The notes under the pieces were generated by a model, which saw only the letters and a list, made by a program, of their open reading frames with translations, was not told the DNA's origin and did not search any database. Shown one piece after another: positions 6,846-12,199 of a stretch of DNA of 12,199 nt. The position numbers and the translations under genes were made by a program. The stretch's first letter is position 1, and each line of letters starts with the position of its first letter. Source of the DNA: an uncultured Peptococcaceae bacterium (lineage in GTDB: Bacteria > Bacillota > Peptococcia > Peptococcales > Peptococcaceae); the NCBI GenBank assembly GCA_945949655.1, contig CAMFFG010000010.1, positions 1 through 12,199 of the forward strand, read 5' to 3'.

Positions 6846-7025
6846 ATGTTTATGCCAAGCGTAGATGCAGAAAAATGTGTTGCATGTGGTGAATGTGCAG
6901 GCGCTTGCCCAGGTTCCGTATTCGTTGTGAATGAACACGCTGAAGTTACTGAAAACGAATGTCTGGGTTGCCAGAGCTGTGTGCTGATTTGCCCAGTTGG
7001 AGCTATCACATTAAACGAATTCTAA
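6846..7025 (+). CDS. 2[4Fe-4S] ferredoxin of the dsr operon
   Basis: A 59-residue clostridial-type ferredoxin. Two cluster motifs are complete: C11xxC14xxC17xxxC21-P and C39xxC42xxC45xxxC49-P, each set supplying three ligands to one cluster and the fourth to the other. It is a soluble cytoplasmic low-potential electron carrier. Located first in the sulfite reductase operon, it probably delivers electrons to DsrAB or couples it to central metabolism, though its partner is not shown. ATG at 6846 has AAAGGAG (6829-6835) ten bases upstream; an alternative in-frame ATG at 6852 is less well placed. Codon use is strongly biased (GAA, AAA, CCA, GCT), like dsrAB, which implies high expression. The gap to dsrA is about 65 bases with no terminator. 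Confidence 0.93.
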   Translation: MFMPSVDAEKCVACGECAGACPGSVFVVNEHAEVTENECLGCQSCVLICPVGAITLNEF

Positions 7026-7091
7026 TTTGATTTCGAAAAGGTATATTAATAGCAGACTAATTGCTATAAGTTATTATGGAGGTGTATGGAT

Positions 7092-8300
7092 TTGGCAAAA
7101 GCTAGACCAATGCTGGACGAACTGAAAAAAGGCCCATGGCCTTCCTTCGTCAAAGAAATCGAAAAAAGTGCCGCTAAAAACGAACAGGCAGCTACTTTAT
7201 TAGATTTATTAGAAGATTCATATGAAGAAAAACGCGTACACTGGAAACACGGCGGTATCGTAGGGGTTAGAGGTTACGGCGGCGGCGTTATCGGTCGTTA
7301 CACAGATAGCCCAGAAAAATATCCAGCTGTTACAGAATTCCACACCATTCGTGTTAACCAGACTTCTGGCTGGTTCTATAACTCCGAAGATATCCGTACT
7401 CTGTGCGATATCTGGGAAAAACACGGTTCCGGTTTAACAAATATGCACGGCGCTACAGGTGACATCGTATTCCTGGGTACTACCACAGACCATCTGCAGG
7501 AATGCTTCAATGACCTGTCTTATGCTGGTTGGGACTTAGGTGGTTCCGGTTCCAACTTCAGAACCCCAAGCTGCTGCGTAGGTCCTGGCCGTTGCGAATA
7601 TGCATGCTTCGACACTCTGGATTTCCTGTACAACATTACACAGGCTTACCAGACCGAACTGCACAGACCAATGTGGCCATACAAATCCAAAATCAAAGTA
7701 TCCGGCTGCCCGAATGACTGTATCTCCGCACAGGCTCGTGCCGATATCTCTGTTCTGGGTACCTGGAGAGATGCAATCCAGATTGACCAGGCTGAAGTAG
7801 CAAATTATGCTGACGCTGGTCTGGACATCGAAGGTCTGGTATGCGGTTACTGCCCAACCAAATGCATCTCCTACGATGCAGACAAAAAAGAAATCACAGT
7901 TGACAACAGCAACTGCGTAAAATGCATGCACTGCATCAATGAAATGCCAAAAGCATTACACGTTGGTAAAGAAAAAGGCGCTACCATTCTGATGGGTGGT
8001 AAAGCTACAATCGTGCAGTCCGCATTCTTATCCTGGGTTGTAGTTCCATTCATGCCAATGGACAAAGAAAACGACTACGAAGAATTCAAAGATTTAGTAG
8101 AAAAGACCTGGGAATGGTGGGATGAAAACGCCAAAGTTCGTGAAAGACTGGGCGAACTGATTTACAGAAAAGGTATGGCTGAATTCCTGAAAGCTGTAGA
8201 TCTGGAACCAATCCCACAGATGGTTAAACATCCTCGTGAAAACCCATATTACTTCTGGTATCCAGAAGATTTTGAAGAAAAAGACGGAGGTGCTAACTAA
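7092..8300 (+). CDS. dsrA: Dissimilatory sulfite reductase alpha subunit DsrA
   Basis: The alpha chain of DsrAB, which reduces sulfite with siroheme and [4Fe-4S] clusters in the cytoplasm. Siroheme-cluster ligands are present as C-x5-C (Cys162, Cys168, in CVGPGRC) and C-x3-C (Cys206, Cys210, in SGCPNDC). A ferredoxin-like insert carries CPTKC and CVKCMHC. Other family hallmarks are HWKHGGIVGVRGYGGGVIGRY, GSGLTNMHGATGD and LGGSGSN. TTG at 7092 is chosen over ATG at 7086: GGAGGT (7078-7083) is only two bases from the ATG but eight from the TTG, and the resulting MAKARPMLDELKKGPWPSF matches the usual DsrA start (MAK...LDQL..GPWPSF). At 402 residues it is shorter than the roughly 437 of Desulfovibrio, mostly in two loops. 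Its stop overlaps the dsrB start by one base. Proline is nearly always CCA, with no CCC seen, a sign of strong expression. Confidence 0.97.
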   Translation: MAKARPMLDELKKGPWPSFVKEIEKSAAKNEQAATLLDLLEDSYEEKRVHWKHGGIVGVRGYGGGVIGRYTDSPEKYPAVTEFHTIRVNQTSGWFYNSEDIRTLCDIWEKHGSGLTNMHGATGDIVFLGTTTDHLQECFNDLSYAGWDLGGSGSNFRTPSCCVGPGRCEYACFDTLDFLYNITQAYQTELHRPMWPYKSKIKVSGCPNDCISAQARADISVLGTWRDAIQIDQAEVANYADAGLDIEGLVCGYCPTKCISYDADKKEITVDNSNCVKCMHCINEMPKALHVGKEKGATILMGGKATIVQSAFLSWVVVPFMPMDKENDYEEFKDLVEKTWEWWDENAKVRERLGELIYRKGMAEFLKAVDLEPIPQMVKHPRENPYYFWYPEDFEEKDGGAN

Positions 8301-9373
8301 TGATTTCTCAATTCGCTCCTACAGATATCGGACCACCTCATTACTGGGATAAGATGCCGGAAATGAGCAAGAAAAACTACGGACAGTGGCAGTACCATGA
8401 ATACCTGAAACCAGGTGTTATGAAACACGTTGGTCCTGCTGGTGCTCTGTACACAGTACGTGTAGGTTCTCCACGTTTACTGTCTATCGAAACCCTGAGA
8501 TGGTTTGCTGACATCGCTGACAAATACTGCGATGGTAAACTGCGTTTCACCTCTCGTCACAACGTAGAATTCTTACTGGAAGACGAAAGCAAAATCGATG
8601 CTTTGGTTGAAGAAGTAGAAGCTGCTGGCTGGCCAGTAGGTGGTACCGGCAAATCTCTGAAAAACATGCTGCATACCCAGGGCTGGGTACACTGCCACAG
8701 CGCAGCTACCGATGCTTCCGGTACAGTAAAAGCTGTAATGGATGATCTGTTTGAATACTTCAAAAAAGATGATCTGCCAGCAAAACTGAAAATTTCCATG
8801 GCTTGCTGCCTGAACATGTGCGGTGCTGTACACTGCTCCGACATCGCCTGGGTTGGTATCCACAGAAAAATTCCAAGAGTAAACGATGCAGAAGTTGCAC
8901 ATAGCTGCGAAATTCCAAACATCATTGCTTCCTGCCCGAAAGCAGCTATCAAACCAAATCCAAAAGCAAAATCTGTAACAATTAACGAAGAAAAATGTAT
9001 GTACTGCGGTAACTGCTTCTCCGTATGTCCTGCTCTGCCGATCGCAGACCCAGAAAACGACGGTATCGCTATTTTCGTTGGTGGTAAAGTATCCAATGCT
9101 CGTACCGCTCCAACCTTCAGTAAATTAGCAGTTCCATACATTCCAAACGAACCTCCAAGATGGGATACTCTGGTTAAAACAATCAGACATCTGGTAGAAG
9201 TTTGGGTTGAAAACGCTCGCAAAGGCGAACGTTACGGCGAATGGATCGAAAGAATCGGTTGGGAAAAATTCTTCGAACTGACCGGTCTGGAATTCACCGA
9301 TAAACACATCGATGACTTCACATTCTCCGTTAAAACATTCCACACAGGCAACGGCTTCAAATTTACAAAATAA
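8300..9373 (+). CDS. dsrB: Dissimilatory sulfite reductase beta subunit DsrB
   Basis: The beta chain of DsrAB, carrying the catalytic siroheme ligands. Cys132 (WVHCH), Cys169, Cys170 and Cys174 (ACCLNMC) have the same spacing (37, 1, 4) as Cys151, 188, 189 and 193 of the Desulfovibrio enzyme, so the active siroheme-[4Fe-4S] centre is intact. GAVHCSDI, IHRK and a ferredoxin motif CMYCGNCFSVCPALPI follow, then YIPNEPPRW and LTGLEF. Length is 357 residues, a little shorter than the 381 of Desulfovibrio. The ATG overlaps the dsrA stop (TAATG), with GGAGGT (8286-8291) eight bases upstream, giving tight translational coupling suited to a 1:1 complex. Codon bias is as in dsrA. Confidence 0.97.
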   Translation: MISQFAPTDIGPPHYWDKMPEMSKKNYGQWQYHEYLKPGVMKHVGPAGALYTVRVGSPRLLSIETLRWFADIADKYCDGKLRFTSRHNVEFLLEDESKIDALVEEVEAAGWPVGGTGKSLKNMLHTQGWVHCHSAATDASGTVKAVMDDLFEYFKKDDLPAKLKISMACCLNMCGAVHCSDIAWVGIHRKIPRVNDAEVAHSCEIPNIIASCPKAAIKPNPKAKSVTINEEKCMYCGNCFSVCPALPIADPENDGIAIFVGGKVSNARTAPTFSKLAVPYIPNEPPRWDTLVKTIRHLVEVWVENARKGERYGEWIERIGWEKFFELTGLEFTDKHIDDFTFSVKTFHTGNGFKFTK

Positions 9374-9395
9374 GTTTGCCGCCTGACTGTGCGTA

Positions 9396-9412
9396 AATCA
9401 AATTCTTTGATT
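9396..9412 (+). promoter_or_regulatory. Hairpin just before the dsrD ribosome binding site
   Basis: AATCAAA (9396-9402) and TTTGATT (9406-9412) form a 7-bp stem with a TTC loop, ending one base before the GGTGGTG that serves as the dsrD ribosome binding site. GTTTG (9374-9378) could also pair with CAAAC (9424-9428) next to the ATG. There is no T-run. It may tune dsrD translation or protect the dsrAB message end. Confidence 0.45.
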
Positions 9413-9428
9413 GGGTGGTGTGCCAAAC

Positions 9429-9632
9429 ATGGCTGAATACACACAGGAAGAATTAATGGCTAAAGTGTTGGAAGTTTTGGCTACAAAAGACAAAATGAAA
9501 AACAAAGAAATCGCTACCATTCTGGACGTTAAGAAAAAAGAAGTAGACTTAGCCGTTAATGAATTAGCAAAACAAGGTAAAGTTGAATTCCTGTACTTGG
9601 GAACTTCCTATGTAACTTTACCAAAAGCGTAA
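9429..9632 (+). CDS. dsrD: DsrD, winged-helix activator of sulfite reductase
   Basis: A 67-residue soluble protein with a winged-helix pattern: helices in EELMAKVLEVLATKD, NKEIATILDVKKKEVDLAVNELAKQ and a wing KVEFLYLGTSYVTL, comparable to the EYWSSGSTTMYGL wing of Desulfovibrio DsrD (78 residues). DsrD is known to bind DsrAB and raise its activity, and is a marker of the reductive direction. The ATG at 9429 fits the GGTGGTG (9414-9420) eight bases upstream and gives the family-like N-terminus MAEYTQEEL; a TTG at 9411 in the same frame lacks a ribosome binding site. It follows dsrB by 55 bases and uses the same high-expression codons. Placement and size make the call firm although sequence identity is modest. 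Confidence 0.88.
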   Translation: MAEYTQEELMAKVLEVLATKDKMKNKEIATILDVKKKEVDLAVNELAKQGKVEFLYLGTSYVTLPKA

Positions 9633-9640
9633 GCTTTTTA

Positions 9641-9674
9641 TCTGCCCTGCCGGATGGCGCCGCCATCTGGCAGA
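9641..9674 (+). promoter_or_regulatory. Strong GC-rich hairpin between dsrD and the 66-residue gene
   Basis: TGCCGGATGGCG (9648-9659) pairs with CGCCATCTGGCA (9661-9672), with one G-T wobble, the innermost pairs opening to form a loop. No T-run follows on either strand, so it is not a classical terminator. It could be an RNA-processing or stability element that keeps the dsrABD message abundant relative to the genes behind it. Confidence 0.5.
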
Positions 9675-9698
9675 CAGTGAAAGATTGGGGGATATATC

Positions 9699-9899
9699 AT
9701 GAGTCTGATGGATGATCTGAATGGGTATGTCGATTTCTGCTACGATCTTATGGTGGAGATGAAAAATACCAAATCCAGCGAATATAAGATGGGCGTGGCC
9801 GACGGTATGGAGCAGGCGCTTACAATGCTGTACGACTACCTGGAAGAATATCCTGGCTTTATTGACCCTAGACACAAGTATGACAAATTTAAAATGTAG
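9699..9899 (+). CDS. Uncharacterised 66-residue protein between dsrD and dsrC
   Basis: I do not recognise this protein. It is 66 residues, soluble, acidic and predicted helical (MDDLNGYVDFCYDLMVEMK, then ADGMEQALTMLYDYLEEY), with a basic tail (RHKYDKFKM) and a single cysteine (Cys14). There is no signal peptide, membrane segment or metal motif. It is very probably translated: GGGGGA (9687-9692) lies six bases before the ATG, and its stop TAG overlaps the dsrC ribosome binding site, leaving 15 bases between the genes. Codon use (GAG, GTG, GGC) is ordinary, unlike dsrA, B, D and C, so it is probably made in smaller amounts. The position suggests an accessory or regulatory protein for sulfite reduction, perhaps a partner of DsrC or DsrAB. 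That is inference from context only. Confidence 0.75.
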   Translation: MSLMDDLNGYVDFCYDLMVEMKNTKSSEYKMGVADGMEQALTMLYDYLEEYPGFIDPRHKYDKFKM

Positions 9900-9914
9900 A
9901 GGAGAACGATTACT

Positions 9915-10232
9915 ATGCCAAACATTGAAGTAAATGGCCAGACAGTTGAACTGGACGAAGACGGTTTCTTAGTAAAATTAGACCAGTGGAACGAAGATGT
10001 TGCTAGATACTTAGCAAAAGAAGAAGGCGTTGACGAACTGGGCGAAGATCATTGGAAAATCATCAACTACCTGAAAGGCTACTTCGCTGAATACGGTATT
10101 GCTCCAATGGTTCGTAAAATGACCAAAGAATCTGGTTATTCCTTAAAAGAAATTTACGACCTGTTCCCATCTGGCCCAGCAAAAGGTGCTTGTAAAGTTG
10201 CTGGTCTGCCAAAACCAACCGGTTGCGTTTGA
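9915..10232 (+). CDS. dsrC: DsrC, sulfur-carrier co-substrate of sulfite reductase
   Basis: A 105-residue protein, full family length. The C-terminal arm GPAKGACKVAGLPKPTGCV carries both functional cysteines, Cys93 and the penultimate Cys104, ten residues apart as in true DsrC; related TusE-type proteins keep only the last. In sulfite reduction DsrAB places sulfur between these cysteines as a trisulfide, which a membrane complex (DsrMKJOP type, not in this window) then reduces. The N-terminal MPNIEVNGQTVELDEDGFLVKLDQWNEDVA and DHWKIINYLKGYFAEYG are also typical. AGAGGAG (9898-9904) overlaps the stop of the preceding gene and lies ten bases from the ATG. Codon use is strongly biased toward AAA, GAA, CCA and GGT. 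It is the last gene before a strong terminator. Confidence 0.97.
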   Translation: MPNIEVNGQTVELDEDGFLVKLDQWNEDVARYLAKEEGVDELGEDHWKIINYLKGYFAEYGIAPMVRKMTKESGYSLKEIYDLFPSGPAKGACKVAGLPKPTGCV

Positions 10233-10253
10233 TTTATCGACCCAATCGGCACG

Positions 10254-10282
10254 AAACCCGGCTGCATAAGCCGGGTTTTTTT
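10254..10282 (+). terminator. Intrinsic terminator of the dsr operon
   Basis: AAACCCGGC (10254-10262) pairs perfectly with GCCGGGTTT (10270-10278) around TGCATAA, with an unbroken run of T residues to 10282. It follows dsrC by 21 bases and closes the operon. Confidence 0.95.
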
Positions 10283-10353
10283 AATACCCGTTTACATAAT
10301 CACAATATGCAGCAATACAGAAACAGGTGCGCAACTGGAAAGGGGGAATTTGC

Positions 10354-10446
10354 GTGAACACCAACGATTTAAAATATTATCTGGCCATCTGTCAGGAGCG
10401 GAGCTTTGCGCAGGCAGCAAAAAATCTGTTTTTGCCCAGCGCGTGA
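10354..10446 (+). pseudogene. LysR-family regulator, N-terminal scrap only
   Basis: From the GTG at 10354, with AGGGGG (10341-10346) seven bases upstream, 30 codons read like the beginning of a LysR helix-turn-helix (MNTNDLKYYLAICQERSF, then AQAAKNLFL) before a TGA at 10444. An intact LysR protein is about 290-300 residues. The rest of the DNA-binding helix and the whole effector domain are gone, and from about 10425 the sequence belongs to an alcohol dehydrogenase in another frame. The regulator is therefore dead; its loss next to the dsr operon may have changed local control. Confidence 0.7.
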
Positions 10447-10721
10447 TGGGCGCAGATCCGCAGCTGGAACCGCAGCAGCAGATCCAGGTCGGTATCGATA
10501 GTTTAGAAGCATTCTTTTTGCAGCTGGGGCTGCCCAATACCTTGTGTGAGCTTGGCATTGAGGCCTTCTGCTTCAAAAATGCTGCACAGATCTGCACCGG
10601 TTATGGCTGGGGGCAGGAGCATCCATCGGGCACCATCCAGCCATTATACTGGCAGGATCTATATAAAATTTATCAGTCTGTTTACAGGAGACCTGTGCTG
10701 GAAGAAACCTGCTCGGCATAG
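10425..10721 (+). pseudogene. C-terminal fragment of an iron-dependent alcohol dehydrogenase
   Basis: The frame ending at TAG 10721 reads FAQRVMGADP, GIDSLEAFFLQLGLPNTLCELGI and PLYWQDLYKIYQSVY. This matches the last 90 or so residues of Fe-ADH/butanol dehydrogenase proteins: a helical domain with LEAFF..LGLP..L.ELGI and a final L...D...IY helix. The nucleotide-binding domain and all metal-binding residues are absent, so no activity is expected. It is fused out of frame to the LysR scrap, which places one large deletion between them. The left edge is approximate. Confidence 0.7.
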
Positions 10722-10737
10722 TCGTCTCTCCCTCTAT

Positions 10738-10793
10738 ATAAAAAAGCAGTCTGTCTGTGATGTCAATGGCATCATGGACAGACTGCTTTTTTT
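10738..10793. terminator. Bidirectional terminator between convergent units
   Basis: AAAAAGCAGTCTGTC (10741-10755) pairs exactly with GACAGACTGCTTTTT (10777-10791), with a further inner TGATG/CATCA pairing. The A-run on one side and T-run on the other make it work in both directions: for the dehydrogenase remnant on the plus strand and for the SLH gene (stop at 10831) on the minus strand. Confidence 0.9.
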
Positions 10794-10830
10794 ATCTGGC
10801 GGCTGTTATCGCACTGGCTTTACCCTGTAA

Positions 10831-11895
10831 TTACTGAACGGCATTCTGCAGCATAGCGCTGGCTTCGGGGAATGTATAAGCCTGACCGTTTATCGTCAGC
10901 TGCACCGCAATGTTCTGGATCTGACTGCCCAGTACCAGGTTGGCCACCTGATTGTCCGGCAGAAGAATATGGACTGTAGTGGAAATGACCTGATCCTGCC
11001 CGGCGGCCACCGTCTGCTGGAATTCCGGCTGCATGGCTGTGACCTGTGCGCCGCTACTGTAAGTGACAATGGTTTTCAGATCACTGCTGGAAATGCTGAC
11101 CGCCTGATCGGAACGGTTCTGCACAGCCAGCTCCAGTGTCGCAGCAACATACTGCTCGCCTAAGGCGTTGCGGGTGGTGCGCTCTGTTTGCGATACTGTT
11201 AACTGGCAGGACACAGCAGCGCTTTGGCTAGGCGTTTCCGTTTGCTTGTCCGGGCTTTCTGCCGGTACAGAAGAATCATCTAAACCTTTCAGGTTCAGCA
11301 GACGGACGATCATCACACTGGCCTCGGCGCGGGTCGCTTTACCGGCCGGGCGGAAGGAGCCGTCCTCATAACCGCCCACCAGGCCCAGCTCCTTTGCCAG
11401 ATACAGATACCCTTTGTCATAGGAATGGATACTGGCATCATCGCTGAAACCGGTGGCCTGTCCCGACAAGGCGACGGCAGAATCGTTGAGGCCCATGGCC
11501 CGGATCAGCATAATGGCTATCTCCCGGCGGGTGATGGCGGTATCAGGGCCATACTGGCTGCCGTATTCGGCGGGAACGATGATCTGATTGCTGACCAGCG
11601 TGTGGATATCGGTGACAGCCCAGTGGGATGCCGTATCAGTAAAGTCGTTGCCTTCTGTGGAGGTTAGGCTCAGGCTCTGCCGCAATATTTTGGAAAACTC
11701 GGCGCGGGTGATGGTGGTATCAGGCCGAAAGGTACCGTCCGGGTAGCCGCCAATGGCGCCCCGCTCGATCAGTTTGCTGACATCGCCAGCGGACCAGTGG
11801 CCCTGAAGATCTGCCATGGTGGCAGCGTAGGCCGGGGCGAAAAACAGCGCCGCTGTAAAAAAGCAAAGCATCAATATAGTAAGAAAGCGTTTCAT
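10831..11895 (-). CDS. Secreted protein with three SLH domains and a C-terminal beta domain
   Basis: A 354-residue exported surface protein. Residues 1-24 are a signal peptide (MKRFL, hydrophobic core, cleavage after APAYA). Three S-layer homology modules follow at about 27-75, 84-136 and 149-201, with motifs TRAE (63-66), TRRE (122-125) and TRAE (188-191). The first two surround GGYPDGTFRPD and QYGPDTAITRR; three modules are the standard number for binding secondary cell-wall polymers. A Ser/Pro/Thr linker (about 203-226) leads to a 125-residue beta-rich domain that resembles DUF4352-like immunoglobulin folds, weakly recognised. AGGAGG (11901-11906) lies five bases before the ATG. It is expressed leftward from a near-consensus promoter and ends at a bidirectional terminator. 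It is of a different SLH type (TRAE) from the protein at the other end of the window (TRGQ). Confidence 0.88.
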   Translation of the reverse strand: MKRFLTILMLCFFTAALFFAPAYAATMADLQGHWSAGDVSKLIERGAIGGYPDGTFRPDTTITRAEFSKILRQSLSLTSTEGNDFTDTASHWAVTDIHTLVSNQIIVPAEYGSQYGPDTAITRREIAIMLIRAMGLNDSAVALSGQATGFSDDASIHSYDKGYLYLAKELGLVGGYEDGSFRPAGKATRAEASVMIVRLLNLKGLDDSSVPAESPDKQTETPSQSAAVSCQLTVSQTERTTRNALGEQYVAATLELAVQNRSDQAVSISSSDLKTIVTYSSGAQVTAMQPEFQQTVAAGQDQVISTTVHILLPDNQVANLVLGSQIQNIAVQLTINGQAYTFPEASAMLQNAVQ

Positions 11896-12011
11896 AAGAT
11901 CCTCCTGTCTGAAAAGCAGTATCCCTGTTACATTTTTCTGAAAAGTGAAAAGACATTAAAGAAAACATTGAAAAAACATTGCAGCAGTTTTGCGTTCTGC
12001 AAACCAATATT

Positions 12012-12040
12012 ATTGTAGCGGAAGCAACCGTGTTTTGCAA
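12012..12040 (-). promoter_or_regulatory. Near-consensus promoter of the three-SLH gene
   Basis: On the minus strand TTGCAA (12035-12040) and TACAAT (12012-12017) are 17 bases apart. The leader to the ATG is about 110 bases, AT-rich, with repeated AAAACATT-like stretches. An interrupted palindrome, ATGGC-TTTT-GCCAT (12040-12053), touches the -35 box and is a candidate operator. Confidence 0.75.
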
Positions 12041-12086
12041 TGGCTTTTGCCATGGTTAATTGAAAGACGAAAAAAAACCGGAAAAG

Positions 12087-12115
12087 TTGCAGAAAAAAGC
12101 TGTTTTACCTATTTC
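12087..12115 (+). promoter_or_regulatory. Candidate promoter of the right-end gene
   Basis: TTGCAG (12087-12092) and TATTTC (12110-12115) are 17 bases apart and point rightward to the gene starting at 12184. The -10 box is weak; GATAAGAT at about 12132-12139 is another possible -10 without a good -35. Confidence 0.35.
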
Positions 12116-12183
12116 CATTTTTCAGTGAAAATGATAAGATAAAAGAATGTTCCATGATTTATTATTGAAGGAGTTGTATAAAC

Positions 12184-12199
12184 ATGAGAAATCATGAAG
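12184..12199 (+). CDS. Start of a gene running off the right end
   Basis: AAGGAG (12168-12173) lies ten bases before an ATG that opens MRNHE and continues past the window. It is divergent from the three-SLH gene, about 290 bases apart. Five codons are too few to identify a product. Confidence 0.5.

Noticed and set aside
8557..9222. A 221-codon open frame antisense to dsrB
   Set aside because: It is a shadow produced by the biased codon use of dsrB; no ribosome binding site or known motif.
9648..9672. Intrinsic terminator after dsrD
   Set aside because: The hairpin is strong but no T-run follows on either strand, so it is listed as a structural element instead.
1..12199. CRISPR array, tRNA or rRNA genes, transposase genes
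   Set aside because: No regularly spaced repeats, cloverleaf-like segments, rRNA motifs or transposase reading frames were seen.

Overview
The window looks like chromosomal DNA of an anaerobic, dissimilatory sulfite-reducing member of the Bacillota (Gram-positive lineage). The reasons are two secreted S-layer-homology proteins, a PcsB/CwlO-type murein hydrolase, strong AGGAGG ribosome binding sites, repeated TTG/GTG starts, and a reductive dsr gene set (dsrD present, no dsrEFH or dsrL seen). The genus cannot be fixed from this sequence alone. sat, apr and dsrMKJOP are not in the window, so sulfate versus sulfite/organosulfonate respiration is undecided.

Left part (1-3281): a non-coding, hairpin-rich end; a minus-strand pair made of a broken TetR regulator and a small SLH surface protein; a 78-residue two-helix membrane protein on the minus strand; and, diverging from it, a secreted coiled-coil/M23 cell-wall hydrolase whose catalytic domain is broken by an internal deletion plus frameshift.

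Middle (3389-5043): a translationally coupled pair, an alpha/beta hydrolase (monoacylglycerol-lipase type) and a metallo-beta-lactamase-fold hydrolase.

Core (5145-10282): the sulfite-reduction island. A CbiA-like amidotransferase, best read as siroheme amidase DsrN, has its own promoter. It is followed by a 2[4Fe-4S] ferredoxin, dsrA, dsrB, dsrD, an unrecognised 66-residue protein and dsrC, closed by a strong intrinsic terminator. DsrN would amidate siroheme, DsrAB reduces sulfite, DsrD activates DsrAB, DsrC carries the trisulfide product to the membrane complex, and the ferredoxin is a likely electron carrier. The ferredoxin, dsrA, dsrB, dsrD and dsrC share a strongly biased codon set (AAA, GAA, CCA, CTG, GGT) typical of very high expression. 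dsrN and the 66-residue gene have the ordinary, more GC-rich style of the neighbours.

Right part (10283-12199): two gene scraps fused by deletion (the N-terminus of a LysR regulator and the C-terminus of an iron-dependent alcohol dehydrogenase), a bidirectional terminator, a three-SLH surface protein on the minus strand with a near-consensus promoter, and the first codons of a divergent gene.

The most interesting points are the unknown 66-residue protein locked between dsrD and dsrC, a repeated GCAAAATTCC element ahead of both dsrN and the ferredoxin-dsrAB unit, a possible 23-codon leader peptide in that second leader, and three broken genes whose breakpoints all lie in or next to a GCAAAAA run.
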